Both the position numbers and the translations under genes were made by a program. Source: an uncultured Parvularculaceae bacterium (lineage in GTDB: Bacteria; Pseudomonadota; Alphaproteobacteria; Caulobacterales; Parvularculaceae). From it: DNA of 59,542 bases. Numbering within the stretch: position 1 is the stretch's first letter; the number at the start of each line of letters is the position of its first letter. Below are positions 24,337 through 33,510 of this stretch, one piece after another. Location of the stretch: contig CAJXLJ010000017.1 in the NCBI GenBank assembly GCA_913055785.1, positions 1-59,542 on the forward strand, in the 5' to 3' direction. The notes below the pieces were generated by a model that searched no databases, had not been told where the DNA came from, and was given only the letters and a program-made list of their open reading frames with translations.

Positions 24337-25441
24337 GACGCGCCCCCTCGTCTCCGTCAGACCCGGGCCTGCGATAGCCCCATCTGTCGATATAGCGCCC
24401 AAGACGCGCCTCCACCTTGGCCGCCGCTTCGTCGGAATAGCTGAACCTATTTTTCTCGAAGCTTCTGACAGATGCAAGATAACTCTCGAATGCGCCTTTC
24501 GCTTCTTCAAATCCGTTAAGTCCCAGCGCTGTATAGACTTTTTCCACAGCTTCCATCGGGCGCACATCGAGATCGTCATAACGCAACTCAACGAGACGCC
24601 CCGCCGGCGCATCCGCCGCATCTTCAAGGTAGGCGTCCATCATTCGCTCGTAGACGCTGAGGATCGTCTCATCGATGTCCACATGATCGTAGCTCTGCAG
24701 GGCGAACTCTTTCAGCAGCTTTGCATAGAAATTCCGCATCGATGCGAAGACGTCGTAAGGGTTGCGGTGGATGTGAATGAACGTCGCATCGGGAAACATT
24801 TCCCGCAGCATGGCGAACCGGCCCGTATAGACCGGGTTCTTGATCAGGAGGGGCTTCTCGCCCTGATGAAGATAAAGTTTGCGCAGGAAATAGACGAACT
24901 GCTTTCGCCAGCTTCTGATGTCCGCGACCGAGCAGTCGTCAAAGAACAGGCCCCGGCGAACATTCTCCGAAAAGGCGCGCGGAAAATAGATGCCGTGATA
25001 AAACGAAACATCCGACATGTTCGCAATGGCGATTTCGTCTTCCTGCGGACTGTCGGGATTGACCGGTATGTTATCGATATAACGATGCTCGGGAAGCGCC
25101 CGTTCCAGCAGCGGCTTGAACGCCTTCGCCAGCCCGAACAGATCCCACGGCAAGCCCGTCGCCACCGGCGGCACGAATCCCCACGCGCCGCTCTGGCACA
25201 TGATATTGTAAAGATGGGTCGTACCCGAACGCCAGTGACCGAGAATGAACACCGGCGGCGGCATGTCGTCGAGCTTCGGCAGACGGCTTTCCATGACCAG
25301 CTTCTCGCCTGCCGAAAACGGCCAGCGGGCGAGCGCCGCGAGCAGGATCATCGCCCCGGCGCCCGGCTTCGCGGGAAGGCCCGAGCGGCCCGTCACCGTC
25401 GCCAGGGTGCCGATATTCGCGCCGCTCAAAGGGTGGGCCAT
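24317..25441 (-). CDS. PAPS-dependent sulfotransferase family protein
   Basis: 374 residues from ATG 25441. The PAPS phosphosulfate loop is ILGHWRSGTTHLYNI (about 64-78), and the 3'-phosphate motif is FIHIHRNPYDVFASMRNFY in the middle of the protein. A helix-rich C-terminus contains ELRYDDLDVRPMEAVEKVY, typical of the Sulfotransfer_3-like families. No signal peptide is seen, so it is cytoplasmic. Sulfuryl transfer to a hydroxyl of a lipid or glycan is the family activity; the acceptor is not known. It is first gene of the three-gene overlapping operon with the paraoxonase-like lipoprotein and hpnA. It is divergent from tamA. Confidence 0.85.
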   Translation of the reverse strand: MAHPLSGANIGTLATVTGRSGLPAKPGAGAMILLAALARWPFSAGEKLVMESRLPKLDDMPPPVFILGHWRSGTTHLYNIMCQSGAWGFVPPVATGLPWDLFGLAKAFKPLLERALPEHRYIDNIPVNPDSPQEDEIAIANMSDVSFYHGIYFPRAFSENVRRGLFFDDCSVADIRSWRKQFVYFLRKLYLHQGEKPLLIKNPVYTGRFAMLREMFPDATFIHIHRNPYDVFASMRNFYAKLLKEFALQSYDHVDIDETILSVYERMMDAYLEDAADAPAGRLVELRYDDLDVRPMEAVEKVYTALGLNGFEEAKGAFESYLASVRSFEKNRFSYSDEAAAKVEARLGRYIDRWGYRRPGSDGDEGARHEDNAA

Positions 25442-25592
25442 GGGGTCAGGGTCCTTCTCAACCGGTAAAGCCAAGGCAATTAGCGCAGACGGCGGCCCTA
25501 ATCCAGTTTTGAAAGCCCTAAACAGACGGGGAATCGCTGTTCGGCGCCTTAAAATCGGCGCACCTAATCCCCATGATTAACCAAGCCGTAAG

Positions 25593-27446
25593 ATGGTGTG
25601 GAGATTCTTAACGCGGCGGGGCGGTCGGCCTTTCGAACCGGCCCAAAACCACCCGCCGCGGACCAGTCAGCGTAATGTCAGCGAGCCTTCATTGAGCATA
25701 CGGCGCCTTACCGGAATTTCGACCGCCGCCGCCGCTTTGCTGGCGCTGAGCGCGCCGGCGTGGGCCGATCAGTCCTACGCGGTCGAGATTGCGGGCGTTG
25801 AAAACGGGCTCAGAAAGAAGCTCGAACTCATTTCCACCCTTAAAAAGGGCGTCCGCGATTATCCGACATCGGCGGCCCTGCGCCGGGCGGCGCGGCGCGA
25901 TGTCGAGGCATTCGACGAAGCGCTCAAGGCCGCCGGCTATTACGCCGGCAAGGCTGGCTACGAACTGAGCCCGAGCGAAAACGGCGACAAGACAGATGTC
26001 CTTTTTACAATCGAGACCGGACCGGCCTTTCAGATCGTCGTCTACGAAATCCTTTATCAGGACGATGCGCCGGACCGGCCGATGACGCTGGAGGACGCCG
26101 GCGTAAAACCCAACGGGTCGGCCGCCGGCGCCGATCTTCGCGACGCGCAAACCGCTTTCGTAAATGCGTTGCGGGAAAGCGGCTATCCGGAAGCCGAAAG
26201 CGTCAGCCGCCGCGCAATCGCCGATATGGAGGCGGGAACCGCCCATGCGGTGTTCGTTTTCAAAAGCGGCCCCAAGGCGCGCTTCGGCGAACTCAGGATC
26301 GACGGCCTCGGCAAAACCAATCCCGACTACATCGGAAAGCTCAAAACCTGGGAGCCCGGCGAAGAGTATGAGCGCTCCAAAATCGTCTCCTATCGCGACC
26401 GCCTCGCCAAAACCGGACTTTTTTCAACGATCAATGTCGCGCCCGGCGCGGCCGATGAAGACGGCGCCGCCCCGGTGCTCGTCACCCTCGAGGAAAGAAA
26501 ACGCCGCACCATCGGCGCCGGCGCGTCCTACTCCACATCGGAAGGCCCCGGGGGGCGTATCTTTTTTGAGAACCGCAATGTGTTCCGCAATGGAGAAAAC
26601 CTGCGTATCGAGTTAAGGGGATCGGAAATCGAACAGGCGATCGATTTCGACGTCAATAAACCGCTGCCCCTGCTGCCCGGCTACGCCTTCGGCAATTTCG
26701 AATTCTCTAACGAAACCACTGACGCCTATGACGCCCGCTCGCTGCGGCTGTCGGCAGGTCTCGCCAAGAAATGGCTCGAAGACCGCCTGACCACCCACGC
26801 CGCCCTCGCCTTCGAAACATCAAAAGTCAAAACCGAAGACACCGAGCAACGCACCTATTACGCCTCGGCGCCGCTGTCCGTGCTCTGGAACAGCGAAGAC
26901 GATCTCCTTAATCCGACAAAAGGCGTGCGTACAAACCTTTCGGTCACGCCCTATCTCGGCAGCGATACATTCACCCAAGCCGAATGGTCCGCCCGGAGCC
27001 GCGTCCACTTCGGCGCCGGGGACCGGTTCACGCTGGCGGCGCGCGCCGCGCTCGGCGCAACCTTCGGCAGCCCCTTGGACGACCTGCCGCAGAATAAGCG
27101 TCTCTACGCCGGCGGCGGCGGGTCGGTTCGCGGGTACGGCTATCAGGAAGCCGGACCGCTCGATGCGGCCGGCGCTCCGATCGGCGGACGCTCGCTCATC
27201 GAAGGCGCCGTTGAACTTCGCGCCAACATCACCGGCAATCTGCAGCTTGCCGGATTTATCGACGCCGGTTCAGTATCGGCGCGCGCCGTTCCCGATTTCA
27301 GCGAAAAATTCTTTATCGGCTATGGCGGCGGCCTGCGTTACCTGACGCCGATCGGTCCGATTCGCGCCGACATCGCCTTCCCGCATGATCGCCGCGACAC
27401 GGATCGCGGGTTCCAGATCTACATTGCGCTGGGGCAGCCGTTCTGA
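25593..27446 (+). CDS. tamA: Outer-membrane translocation/assembly protein TamA (Omp85 family)
   Basis: Omp85-type barrel that works with TamB in moving autotransporters or phospholipids to the outer membrane. There are about 617 residues in the open frame. POTRA repeats (about 55-300) are followed by a 16-strand barrel domain (YSTSEGPGGRIFFENRN onward). The Omp85 signature region RLYAGGGGSVRGYGYQEAGP is conserved, and the barrel ends in the required aromatic (GQPF). The start is uncertain. ATG 25593 puts about 33 residues before the signal peptide; TTG 25692 (MSIRRLTGISTAAAALLALS) would begin exactly at it. Its stop overlaps tamB (TGATG). Confidence 0.9.
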   Translation: MVWRFLTRRGGRPFEPAQNHPPRTSQRNVSEPSLSIRRLTGISTAAAALLALSAPAWADQSYAVEIAGVENGLRKKLELISTLKKGVRDYPTSAALRRAARRDVEAFDEALKAAGYYAGKAGYELSPSENGDKTDVLFTIETGPAFQIVVYEILYQDDAPDRPMTLEDAGVKPNGSAAGADLRDAQTAFVNALRESGYPEAESVSRRAIADMEAGTAHAVFVFKSGPKARFGELRIDGLGKTNPDYIGKLKTWEPGEEYERSKIVSYRDRLAKTGLFSTINVAPGAADEDGAAPVLVTLEERKRRTIGAGASYSTSEGPGGRIFFENRNVFRNGENLRIELRGSEIEQAIDFDVNKPLPLLPGYAFGNFEFSNETTDAYDARSLRLSAGLAKKWLEDRLTTHAALAFETSKVKTEDTEQRTYYASAPLSVLWNSEDDLLNPTKGVRTNLSVTPYLGSDTFTQAEWSARSRVHFGAGDRFTLAARAALGATFGSPLDDLPQNKRLYAGGGGSVRGYGYQEAGPLDAAGAPIGGRSLIEGAVELRANITGNLQLAGFIDAGSVSARAVPDFSEKFFIGYGGGLRYLTPIGPIRADIAFPHDRRDTDRGFQIYIALGQPF

Positions 27447-30400
27447 TGCAGCGGTTTCTCCTCATATCCCTGGGGGCGCTGGCCTTCGCCGGTTTGCTGT
27501 TGTTCAGCGCAGCGCTGTTCCTGTTCCAGACCGAACCGGGCCGCAATATCATCATCGGGGAGGCGGAAAAGCGCATCGGCGAAGCGTTCGCCAGCGATGT
27601 CACAATCGGCGCGCTCGACGGCGCGCCGCCGGACCGGCTCGTTCTGAGCAGCGTCACCCTCAGCGACAGCGAAGGCCCATGGCTCACGGTCGAGCGCATC
27701 GAACTGAACTGGCGCCCGCTTAAACTGATTGGCGGCAAGGTCGATGTTCAAAAACTCCATGTCATCGGCGCGCACCTCCTGCGCACGCCGCCGCCGGCGA
27801 AAGAGGAAAGCGAGGACAACGACGCGCCTCTAACCTTGTCGTTGCCCGACAACCTTCCGAACATCGCCATCGCCGATATCGGCGTCATCGGGTTCCGAAG
27901 CGATGTCAGCGGCGTCGCCGCACAGCTTGACGGCGGCGGCGCGATCGATATCGGCGGCGGGCGCATCAACGCCAATCTCAACCTGACGAGCGAAAACGGT
28001 CTCGACAATGCGGATATCCGGATCGATCTTGATCCGGACGAAAACCGTCTGTTCGTCGACATGTTCATCGCCGCCCTGCCTGAGGGCGCGGCCGCCGCTT
28101 TCGCGGGATTGACGGCGCCGCTCGTCATTGAAGTGAAAAGCGATGGCGCCCTTGATAACGCGCTCATCAGCCTGAATGGCGAACTTGGCCGTTATGGCGG
28201 CGTCGACGCGTCCTTAAAGGGAGACCTCTCTGCGCTGAAGGCGATAAGCACACGCGGCCGGTTCAATCCCGGCGCGCGCTTCGACAACATTCCCGAACTG
28301 GCGCAAACGCTGTCCTTCGACGCCCGGCTTGAAGAACGCCGACGCGGCGGCGCGCTTATCCTCGATCGCCTGACTTCCGCCGCCGGCGAACTCAGCGGCG
28401 CGTTCACGTGGACGAACAGCCGCGACCGGGTCGACGCGCTGACAGCGGAGTTCAACGCCGCCCTCGCCCCTTCATACCGGCCGGACATACAAACATACGC
28501 CGGTCCGGCGATTGAAGGCCGGCTCTCGATGAAAAGCCGCGACGAAATGTTCTCGGTCGACGCCGCTATTTCCGGCAAAGACTGGACCGCCCAACTCGCC
28601 AGCGGCCTCAGCGATTTGAACCGCCGCCTGAGTGGAGATTTGTCCGTCGCATTCTCAGCCTATGAAACCGTTGAAGTCCTCAAGGATGGCGCGCTGCTCG
28701 GACAGCTCGATCTCGACCTTGATGATCGCGCGCGATTGCAGAACTTCACGCTGACGCTGGACGATGGAAGCTCAGTAGCCGGCCTCGCCGAATACGCATT
28801 TGCTGAAGAACGCCTGCTTTTCGACGGCGACCTTGAAGCGTCCCCGGCGCTGTTAACAAAACTGGCGCCGAATCTGACGAGTTCCGACGCCGTCGACGCC
28901 GCGGTCCATATTGAAGGCGCGGCAGACCTGTTCACACTCACGGCGGAGATCGACGCCCCGGCTCTTTCAATCAATGGCCGCGAAACGCCGCCTCTGAATG
29001 CAACCATCGCTCTCGCCGGCCTGCCGCGCCAGCCGACCGGCGACATTGCGGCGCGCGCGCAGCAAGGCGAAGGGCGTTTCACGGCCAGCCTGCGCTCTAC
29101 AAAAACCGGCGCCGTCAATGTCAACAAGCTGCTCTACAAGGACGCGCATTTTGAACTCAAGGGAAGCGGCGGCGTGGACGCGTCTTTCGACCGTTTCACG
29201 CTCGATCTCGTCTATGACGGCGACGAGACGGCCGAACCGTGGCCAGGACTTCAACTGGCGGGCGCGCTCGCCTTGCAGGGCGTTTTCTCGCGCGGCGATT
29301 CAAATACGGATTTCACCCTGTCGTCCCCGAAGCTCAGGCTCAACGACTATGCAGCGAACGACCTGACCCTGAAAGCCGCCGGGCCGCCGCGCGCCATTGC
29401 AGCCACCCTGGCCGCTGATGCGATAACAACGCCGCAGATTGGCGCGATCAGCAATCTTTCGGCGACAGCCCTTCTCGATCTTGAACGCGGCCCGGCTGTC
29501 GACCTCAAAACGCTGTCCGGCGTTGCAACCGACAACGAGTTCGCCCTCCTCGAACCGGGATCGCTGTCATTCGCGGACGGCGTCGCTCTTGACCGGCTTC
29601 TGCTCCGCTGGGGACGCGACGGCAGAATTGCGCTCGATGGCGCGTTTACGCAATCTCGCTGGCGCGCCGATCTCGACGTCAAGGACGCCAATGTTCCCGG
29701 CGCCGACGGGCGCATCAATCTGACCCTCGACCTTGATACGAACAACGCTGTTCCCGCTCGCGGCGCATTTTCCCTTTCATCGCTCCTCAGCCAGAACCAG
29801 ACCGCATCGATCAGCGGCGATCTTTCATGGGACGGACGAGAAATCACGCTCGTCAACAATCGCGACGCCGATGCGCTGGACATGCGGCTGATCCTGCCGG
29901 CGCGTCTTCAACGCACGCCCGCGCTCGCCATCGATATGGAGGGAGAGCTTTCCGGATACGCCCGTTATGACGGCGACGTCGAGGTGATCGCCGCCTACCT
30001 GCCGCCGACCTTGCAGACGCTGGAAGGCGCCTTACGCGCGAGTTTTTCCGTTGGCGGCGCGCTCTCGGCGCCGGAAATCTCGGGCCGCGCGGATATCGCG
30101 GACGGCGCTTACACGGAGCTTCATTCCGGTTTTTCGCTGGACGGCCTTCATACGGAAGCGGTCGCTTCTTACGACCACACGGGCACGAAGATCGCGCTGA
30201 CCGGCGGCGCCCGCGGCGCCGATCAAAATAATGGCGACACGATCACGCTTCAGGGCGAAGTCTTTCTCGGCGAAACCTCCAATCTCGACGTCACCATCAA
30301 TCTCAAAGACGCGGCGCTTTCAGCTGCATCGATCAACAGCCTTCGCGCTGACGGAACGGTGACCATCAAGGGGCCGTTCGACGCCGCAGCAGCAAATGGC

Positions 30401-31249
30401 GACATCACCATCAGCGAGCTTAATGCGGAAATCGTCACGCCGGAGAACACCGGGCTTGAACCGATTACTGTCGTTTCGCTGGACGATCATGAAAACGGCG
30501 CCGAGACCGGTTTGAACAACCCGACGACAAGCGTTGACTATGACATCAAGGTTTCCGCCGATGATCGGATCTTCGTGCGCGGCCGGGGACTTGAAAGCGA
30601 ATGGTCGGCGTCGATCAACGCCGTCAACAATCGCGGGACGCCATTGCTCCTCGGCAAGATGAGCCTGCGGCGCGGCTGGCTCGATTTCTCCGGCCGAAGG
30701 TTCGCGCTCTCCCGGGGCTCCATCGAATTCGATCGCCTTTCTCCGAACGACCCGCTGCTCGACATTCGCGCCGAGTATCAGACTGGCGATGGCGTCACCG
30801 CAATCATTACAATATCGGGCCGCGCGCGCGCGCCGTCTGTCGAACTTTCCTCCACGCCTTCGCGCCCATCGGAAGACGTGATGGCGCTGGTGCTGTTCGG
30901 AAAACCCGCCGAAAACCTGTCCGCGGTTGAATCGCTGCAGACGGCGCAGGCGCTGGCGTCGCTCGGCGGCGTCGGCCCGTTTGGCGGCGAGGGCCTCACC
31001 GGCACATTGCGCCGGGCCGCCGGTCTCGATCTTCTGAACTTCGATGTCGATCCCGAAAACGGCGGCGGCTCGCTGACCGTCGGCAAATATGTGACCGACG
31101 GCCTGTTTGTCTCCGCCACCCAGAACGCCAGCGGCAAAAACGGCTCGGTCAGGGTAGAATATGACGTCACGGACAATATCAGCGTCGAGACCGAGATCGA
31201 GCAGGATGGAGACCAGACCGTCTCCGCCAACTGGAAGAAGGATTTCTAA
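27446..31249 (+). CDS. tamB: Translocation/assembly module TamB (AsmA-like bridge protein)
   Basis: 1267 residues. One N-terminal membrane anchor (about 2-25, LLISLGALAFAGLLLFSAAL) is followed by a very long, beta-strand-rich periplasmic body. The DUF490 domain sits at the C-terminus (about 1000-1267, with LLGKMSLRRGWLDFSGRRF and VMALVLFGKPAENLSAVESLQ). TamB-type proteins form hydrophobic grooves spanning the periplasm. Translational coupling to tamA (TGATG) fits the two-protein complex. The sequence ends WKKDF with a terminal aromatic residue. Confidence 0.93.
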   Translation: MQRFLLISLGALAFAGLLLFSAALFLFQTEPGRNIIIGEAEKRIGEAFASDVTIGALDGAPPDRLVLSSVTLSDSEGPWLTVERIELNWRPLKLIGGKVDVQKLHVIGAHLLRTPPPAKEESEDNDAPLTLSLPDNLPNIAIADIGVIGFRSDVSGVAAQLDGGGAIDIGGGRINANLNLTSENGLDNADIRIDLDPDENRLFVDMFIAALPEGAAAAFAGLTAPLVIEVKSDGALDNALISLNGELGRYGGVDASLKGDLSALKAISTRGRFNPGARFDNIPELAQTLSFDARLEERRRGGALILDRLTSAAGELSGAFTWTNSRDRVDALTAEFNAALAPSYRPDIQTYAGPAIEGRLSMKSRDEMFSVDAAISGKDWTAQLASGLSDLNRRLSGDLSVAFSAYETVEVLKDGALLGQLDLDLDDRARLQNFTLTLDDGSSVAGLAEYAFAEERLLFDGDLEASPALLTKLAPNLTSSDAVDAAVHIEGAADLFTLTAEIDAPALSINGRETPPLNATIALAGLPRQPTGDIAARAQQGEGRFTASLRSTKTGAVNVNKLLYKDAHFELKGSGGVDASFDRFTLDLVYDGDETAEPWPGLQLAGALALQGVFSRGDSNTDFTLSSPKLRLNDYAANDLTLKAAGPPRAIAATLAADAITTPQIGAISNLSATALLDLERGPAVDLKTLSGVATDNEFALLEPGSLSFADGVALDRLLLRWGRDGRIALDGAFTQSRWRADLDVKDANVPGADGRINLTLDLDTNNAVPARGAFSLSSLLSQNQTASISGDLSWDGREITLVNNRDADALDMRLILPARLQRTPALAIDMEGELSGYARYDGDVEVIAAYLPPTLQTLEGALRASFSVGGALSAPEISGRADIADGAYTELHSGFSLDGLHTEAVASYDHTGTKIALTGGARGADQNNGDTITLQGEVFLGETSNLDVTINLKDAALSAASINSLRADGTVTIKGPFDAAAANGDITISELNAEIVTPENTGLEPITVVSLDDHENGAETGLNNPTTSVDYDIKVSADDRIFVRGRGLESEWSASINAVNNRGTPLLLGKMSLRRGWLDFSGRRFALSRGSIEFDRLSPNDPLLDIRAEYQTGDGVTAIITISGRARAPSVELSSTPSRPSEDVMALVLFGKPAENLSAVESLQTAQALASLGGVGPFGGEGLTGTLRRAAGLDLLNFDVDPENGGGSLTVGKYVTDGLFVSATQNASGKNGSVRVEYDVTDNISVETEIEQDGDQTVSANWKKDF

Positions 31250-31339
31250 GCCTTCTCACCATCCGGCGGCCGGTCGCCGCTGTTCCGGCTCGCTTCGCCG
31301 CAAACCGTCTCTGAAACGCAAACGGCGTTCAAATTTCTC

Positions 31340-31382
31340 TTGACTACAACTGTAATCCCGTCTTTAGACTACGCTTGTAGTC
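31340..31382 (+). promoter_or_regulatory. Promoter with two BlaI-type operators upstream of the repressor gene
   Basis: TTGACT (31340-31345) with TTTAGA 17 bp later (31363-31368) forms a plausible sigma-70 promoter. TACAACTGTA (31345-31354) matches the BlaI/MecI operator core TACANNTGTA exactly. GACTAC-GCTT-GTAGTC (31367-31382) is a perfect palindrome containing a one-mismatch copy. Centres are 25 bp apart and cover the -35 and -10 regions, as expected for autorepression. Confidence 0.72.
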
Positions 31383-31403
31383 AGATCGAGGCCGACCCTT
31401 TCT

Positions 31404-31781
31404 ATGTCCGAACAGATCACCCGGGCGGAATTCGAGGTCATGGACGTCCTGTGGGCGGAGAGCCCGCTTGCGGCCAGCGACGTCGCTGAAAAGCTCGCCG
31501 AGCACACCAGCTGGAGCCTCAAGACCGTCAAGACCCTGTTGAGCCGCCTCACCGAGAAAGGCGTCGTCGCCTATGAACCGGACGGGCGGCGGTATCTCTA
31601 CCGGCCGATCCTCGCCCGCGCCGACTACGCCCAGTCGGCGACCAGCCGTCTCGCCGATCAGCTTTTCGGCGGCCGCGCCGCACCGCTGGTCGCGCATCTC
31701 GCCGAACAGCGCGGACTTTCACGCGACGACATCAAGGATCTTGAAGCATTGCTGAAGGAGTTGAAGCGTGACGGCGAGTGA
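31404..31781 (+). CDS. BlaI/MecI-family transcriptional repressor
   Basis: 125 residues. N-terminal winged helix (ITRAEFEVMDVLWAESPLAASD ... SWSLKTVKTLLSRLTEKGVVAYE, residues about 5-60) and a C-terminal dimerisation helix (about 75-125). Family members repress by binding TACANNTGTA-type operators and are inactivated after proteolysis triggered by a BlaR1/MecR1 partner. Two such operators lie just upstream. The partner metalloprotease gene overlaps the 3' end by 14 nt. No beta-lactamase gene is present nearby, so the regulon must be something else or lie elsewhere. Confidence 0.93.
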   Translation: MSEQITRAEFEVMDVLWAESPLAASDVAEKLAEHTSWSLKTVKTLLSRLTEKGVVAYEPDGRRYLYRPILARADYAQSATSRLADQLFGGRAAPLVAHLAEQRGLSRDDIKDLEALLKELKRDGE

Positions 31782-33453
31782 CATTCTTCTCTGGCTCGGC
31801 GAGACATCCGTCGCCGTCAGCATCCTGATCGTGCTTGTGCTTGTTCTGCGCAAGCCGTTCTCCCAGTATTTCGGCGCACGCGCAGCATACGCTCTGTGGC
31901 TGGCGCCGCTGATGCGGCTGTTCCTTCCAGAACTCGCGATCCTGCCGCCGCCGGAAGTCATGCTGGCGCCAATTGAATGGACTTACGCGACGGCGTCCGT
32001 AGCAAGCCCGGCGATCGCAACCCTTGAACCCGCTTCGTTCAATTTCACCGCATTCTTCGCCGCCGCCGCGCTCCTCATCTGGGCGCTTGTCGCCATCGCC
32101 TGGTTCTCAATGAAACTCGAAACCCAGTCGCGTTTCATCAAGGCGCGTCTCGCCGCCTCAAAAGCCGCATCGCCTTCCGTCATGGAAGCGGCCCGCGCCG
32201 CCGCGGCGAACACGGCCGCCCGCAAACTGCCGAAAATACGGATTTGCGACGATGCTTACGGGCCTGCCGTGATCGGTCTTTTCAAGCCCGTCCTGTTTTT
32301 GCCGGCCGGGTTCGAGAATGACTATTCACTCAAGGAACAGCACCTCGCTCTCGCCCATGAGCTGGCCCACATCGCGCGTGGCGATATGTTCGTGCAGCTC
32401 GCCGCGTTCGCCTTCCAGGCGGCGCAATGGCCCAACCCCCTCGTTCATTTCGCTATGGGCGCCTTCCGCACCGATCAGGAAGCCGCTTGCGACGCGTATG
32501 TGCTGGCGCTTTTCGAGAAAGACGGCGGCCGCGCCGCCGGCGACTACGCCTCAGCCATTCTGAAATCCGCGTGTAAGGGCGCTGCGCCCGCTCACGGACT
32601 GTCTTTAGGTCATCCAGTAAAGGAGAGATTGATGTTGTTAAAAGCCAAACAAAGCCCCTTGCGTCTGCTTGCCGGCGCCGCCGCCGTCGCGATTGTCGCC
32701 GCCGGAGGGCTCGCCGCAACTGCAAGCTACGGTTACGCAGCGGAATCAAAAACCAGCGTTGCCGCGGCTGATAAAGTCCACAAAATTCGTAAGGTGAAAG
32801 AAGTCTCGACGTCAAACACCGTAATCGAGCTTGATGACGGCGAAACCTTTGACATCAAGGGCGTCAAAAACGCCGCGAAGATCGAAGTCAACGAAGAAAA
32901 CGGCGAACGCACCGTTCGCATCTACGACAAAAAGGGCAAACTCCTTTCGGAGAAGGTATACGGCCCGGATGATAAATCATCGCTTGAAGAAGTAGTCGTG
33001 GTCTCCAAGGACGGCGAGAGACAGACCATCAAACTGACGCCGATTGCGCATCGCACGCATCGCATGAAACTTATCGGCGAGAAAGATGGAGAATCTGATG
33101 TCCTGATCGAAATTCTCGGCGACGAGGATATCAACTTCACGAGCAAGGACGGCGTTCATCGCGTCATGTCGTTCTCCGGCGACGGCGGCCCCGGCGCCAC
33201 ATTCGTCGGCCATTGCTCGAGCAAGGACGGCGAAGACGGCCCGGCCCTCTTTGAATGGCGTGACGAAGACGGCGACAAGACTGAAAAGGTCATCAAGCAC
33301 GAGATCATCTGTCTCGACGGCGACGACGCGACGCCGGAACAACGCGCCGAAGCGCTGCGCAAGGTCATCGCCCAAATGGAAGAGGATGCAAAACGCCGCG
33401 ATGAAATGATCGCGGAGATGAAAAAGGAACTTCGGGAACTCGAAAAGAAATAG
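31768..33453 (+). CDS. M56-family (BlaR1-like) membrane metalloprotease with a charged C-terminal sensor domain
   Basis: 561 residues. There are four membrane segments (about 5-27, 38-56, 92-113 and 299-321). The zinc site HELAH (His197, Glu198, His201) and Glu238 (QEAACD) lies on the cytoplasmic side between the third and fourth. After the last helix comes a 240-residue extracytoplasmic part made of two beta-rich modules (TVIELDDGETFDIKGVKNAA and QTIKLTPIAHRTHRMKLIG) and a lysine/glutamate-rich coiled coil at the end. It has no SxxK penicillin-binding domain, so the signal is not a bound beta-lactam in the classic way. Paired with BlaI, it probably cleaves or inactivates that repressor. Confidence 0.88.
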   Translation: MTASDILLWLGETSVAVSILIVLVLVLRKPFSQYFGARAAYALWLAPLMRLFLPELAILPPPEVMLAPIEWTYATASVASPAIATLEPASFNFTAFFAAAALLIWALVAIAWFSMKLETQSRFIKARLAASKAASPSVMEAARAAAANTAARKLPKIRICDDAYGPAVIGLFKPVLFLPAGFENDYSLKEQHLALAHELAHIARGDMFVQLAAFAFQAAQWPNPLVHFAMGAFRTDQEAACDAYVLALFEKDGGRAAGDYASAILKSACKGAAPAHGLSLGHPVKERLMLLKAKQSPLRLLAGAAAVAIVAAGGLAATASYGYAAESKTSVAAADKVHKIRKVKEVSTSNTVIELDDGETFDIKGVKNAAKIEVNEENGERTVRIYDKKGKLLSEKVYGPDDKSSLEEVVVVSKDGERQTIKLTPIAHRTHRMKLIGEKDGESDVLIEILGDEDINFTSKDGVHRVMSFSGDGGPGATFVGHCSSKDGEDGPALFEWRDEDGDKTEKVIKHEIICLDGDDATPEQRAEALRKVIAQMEEDAKRRDEMIAEMKKELRELEKK

Positions 33454-33481
33454 AAGCGTCCGGTTTCTTTTCGACGATCAG

Positions 33482-33510
33482 GCGGGCGCGAAAGCGCCCG
33501 CTTTTTCTTT
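33482..33510. terminator. Strong Rho-independent terminator between M56 gene and SDR gene
   Basis: GCGGGCGC (33482-33489), loop GAAA, GCGCCCGC (33494-33501), then TTTTTCTTT. Eight perfect GC pairs with a tetraloop and a T-run on the plus strand. It lies 29 bp after the M56 stop and abuts the SDR stop codon, so it ends the blaI-M56 transcript. It may also stop the opposing minus-strand run. Confidence 0.9.
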
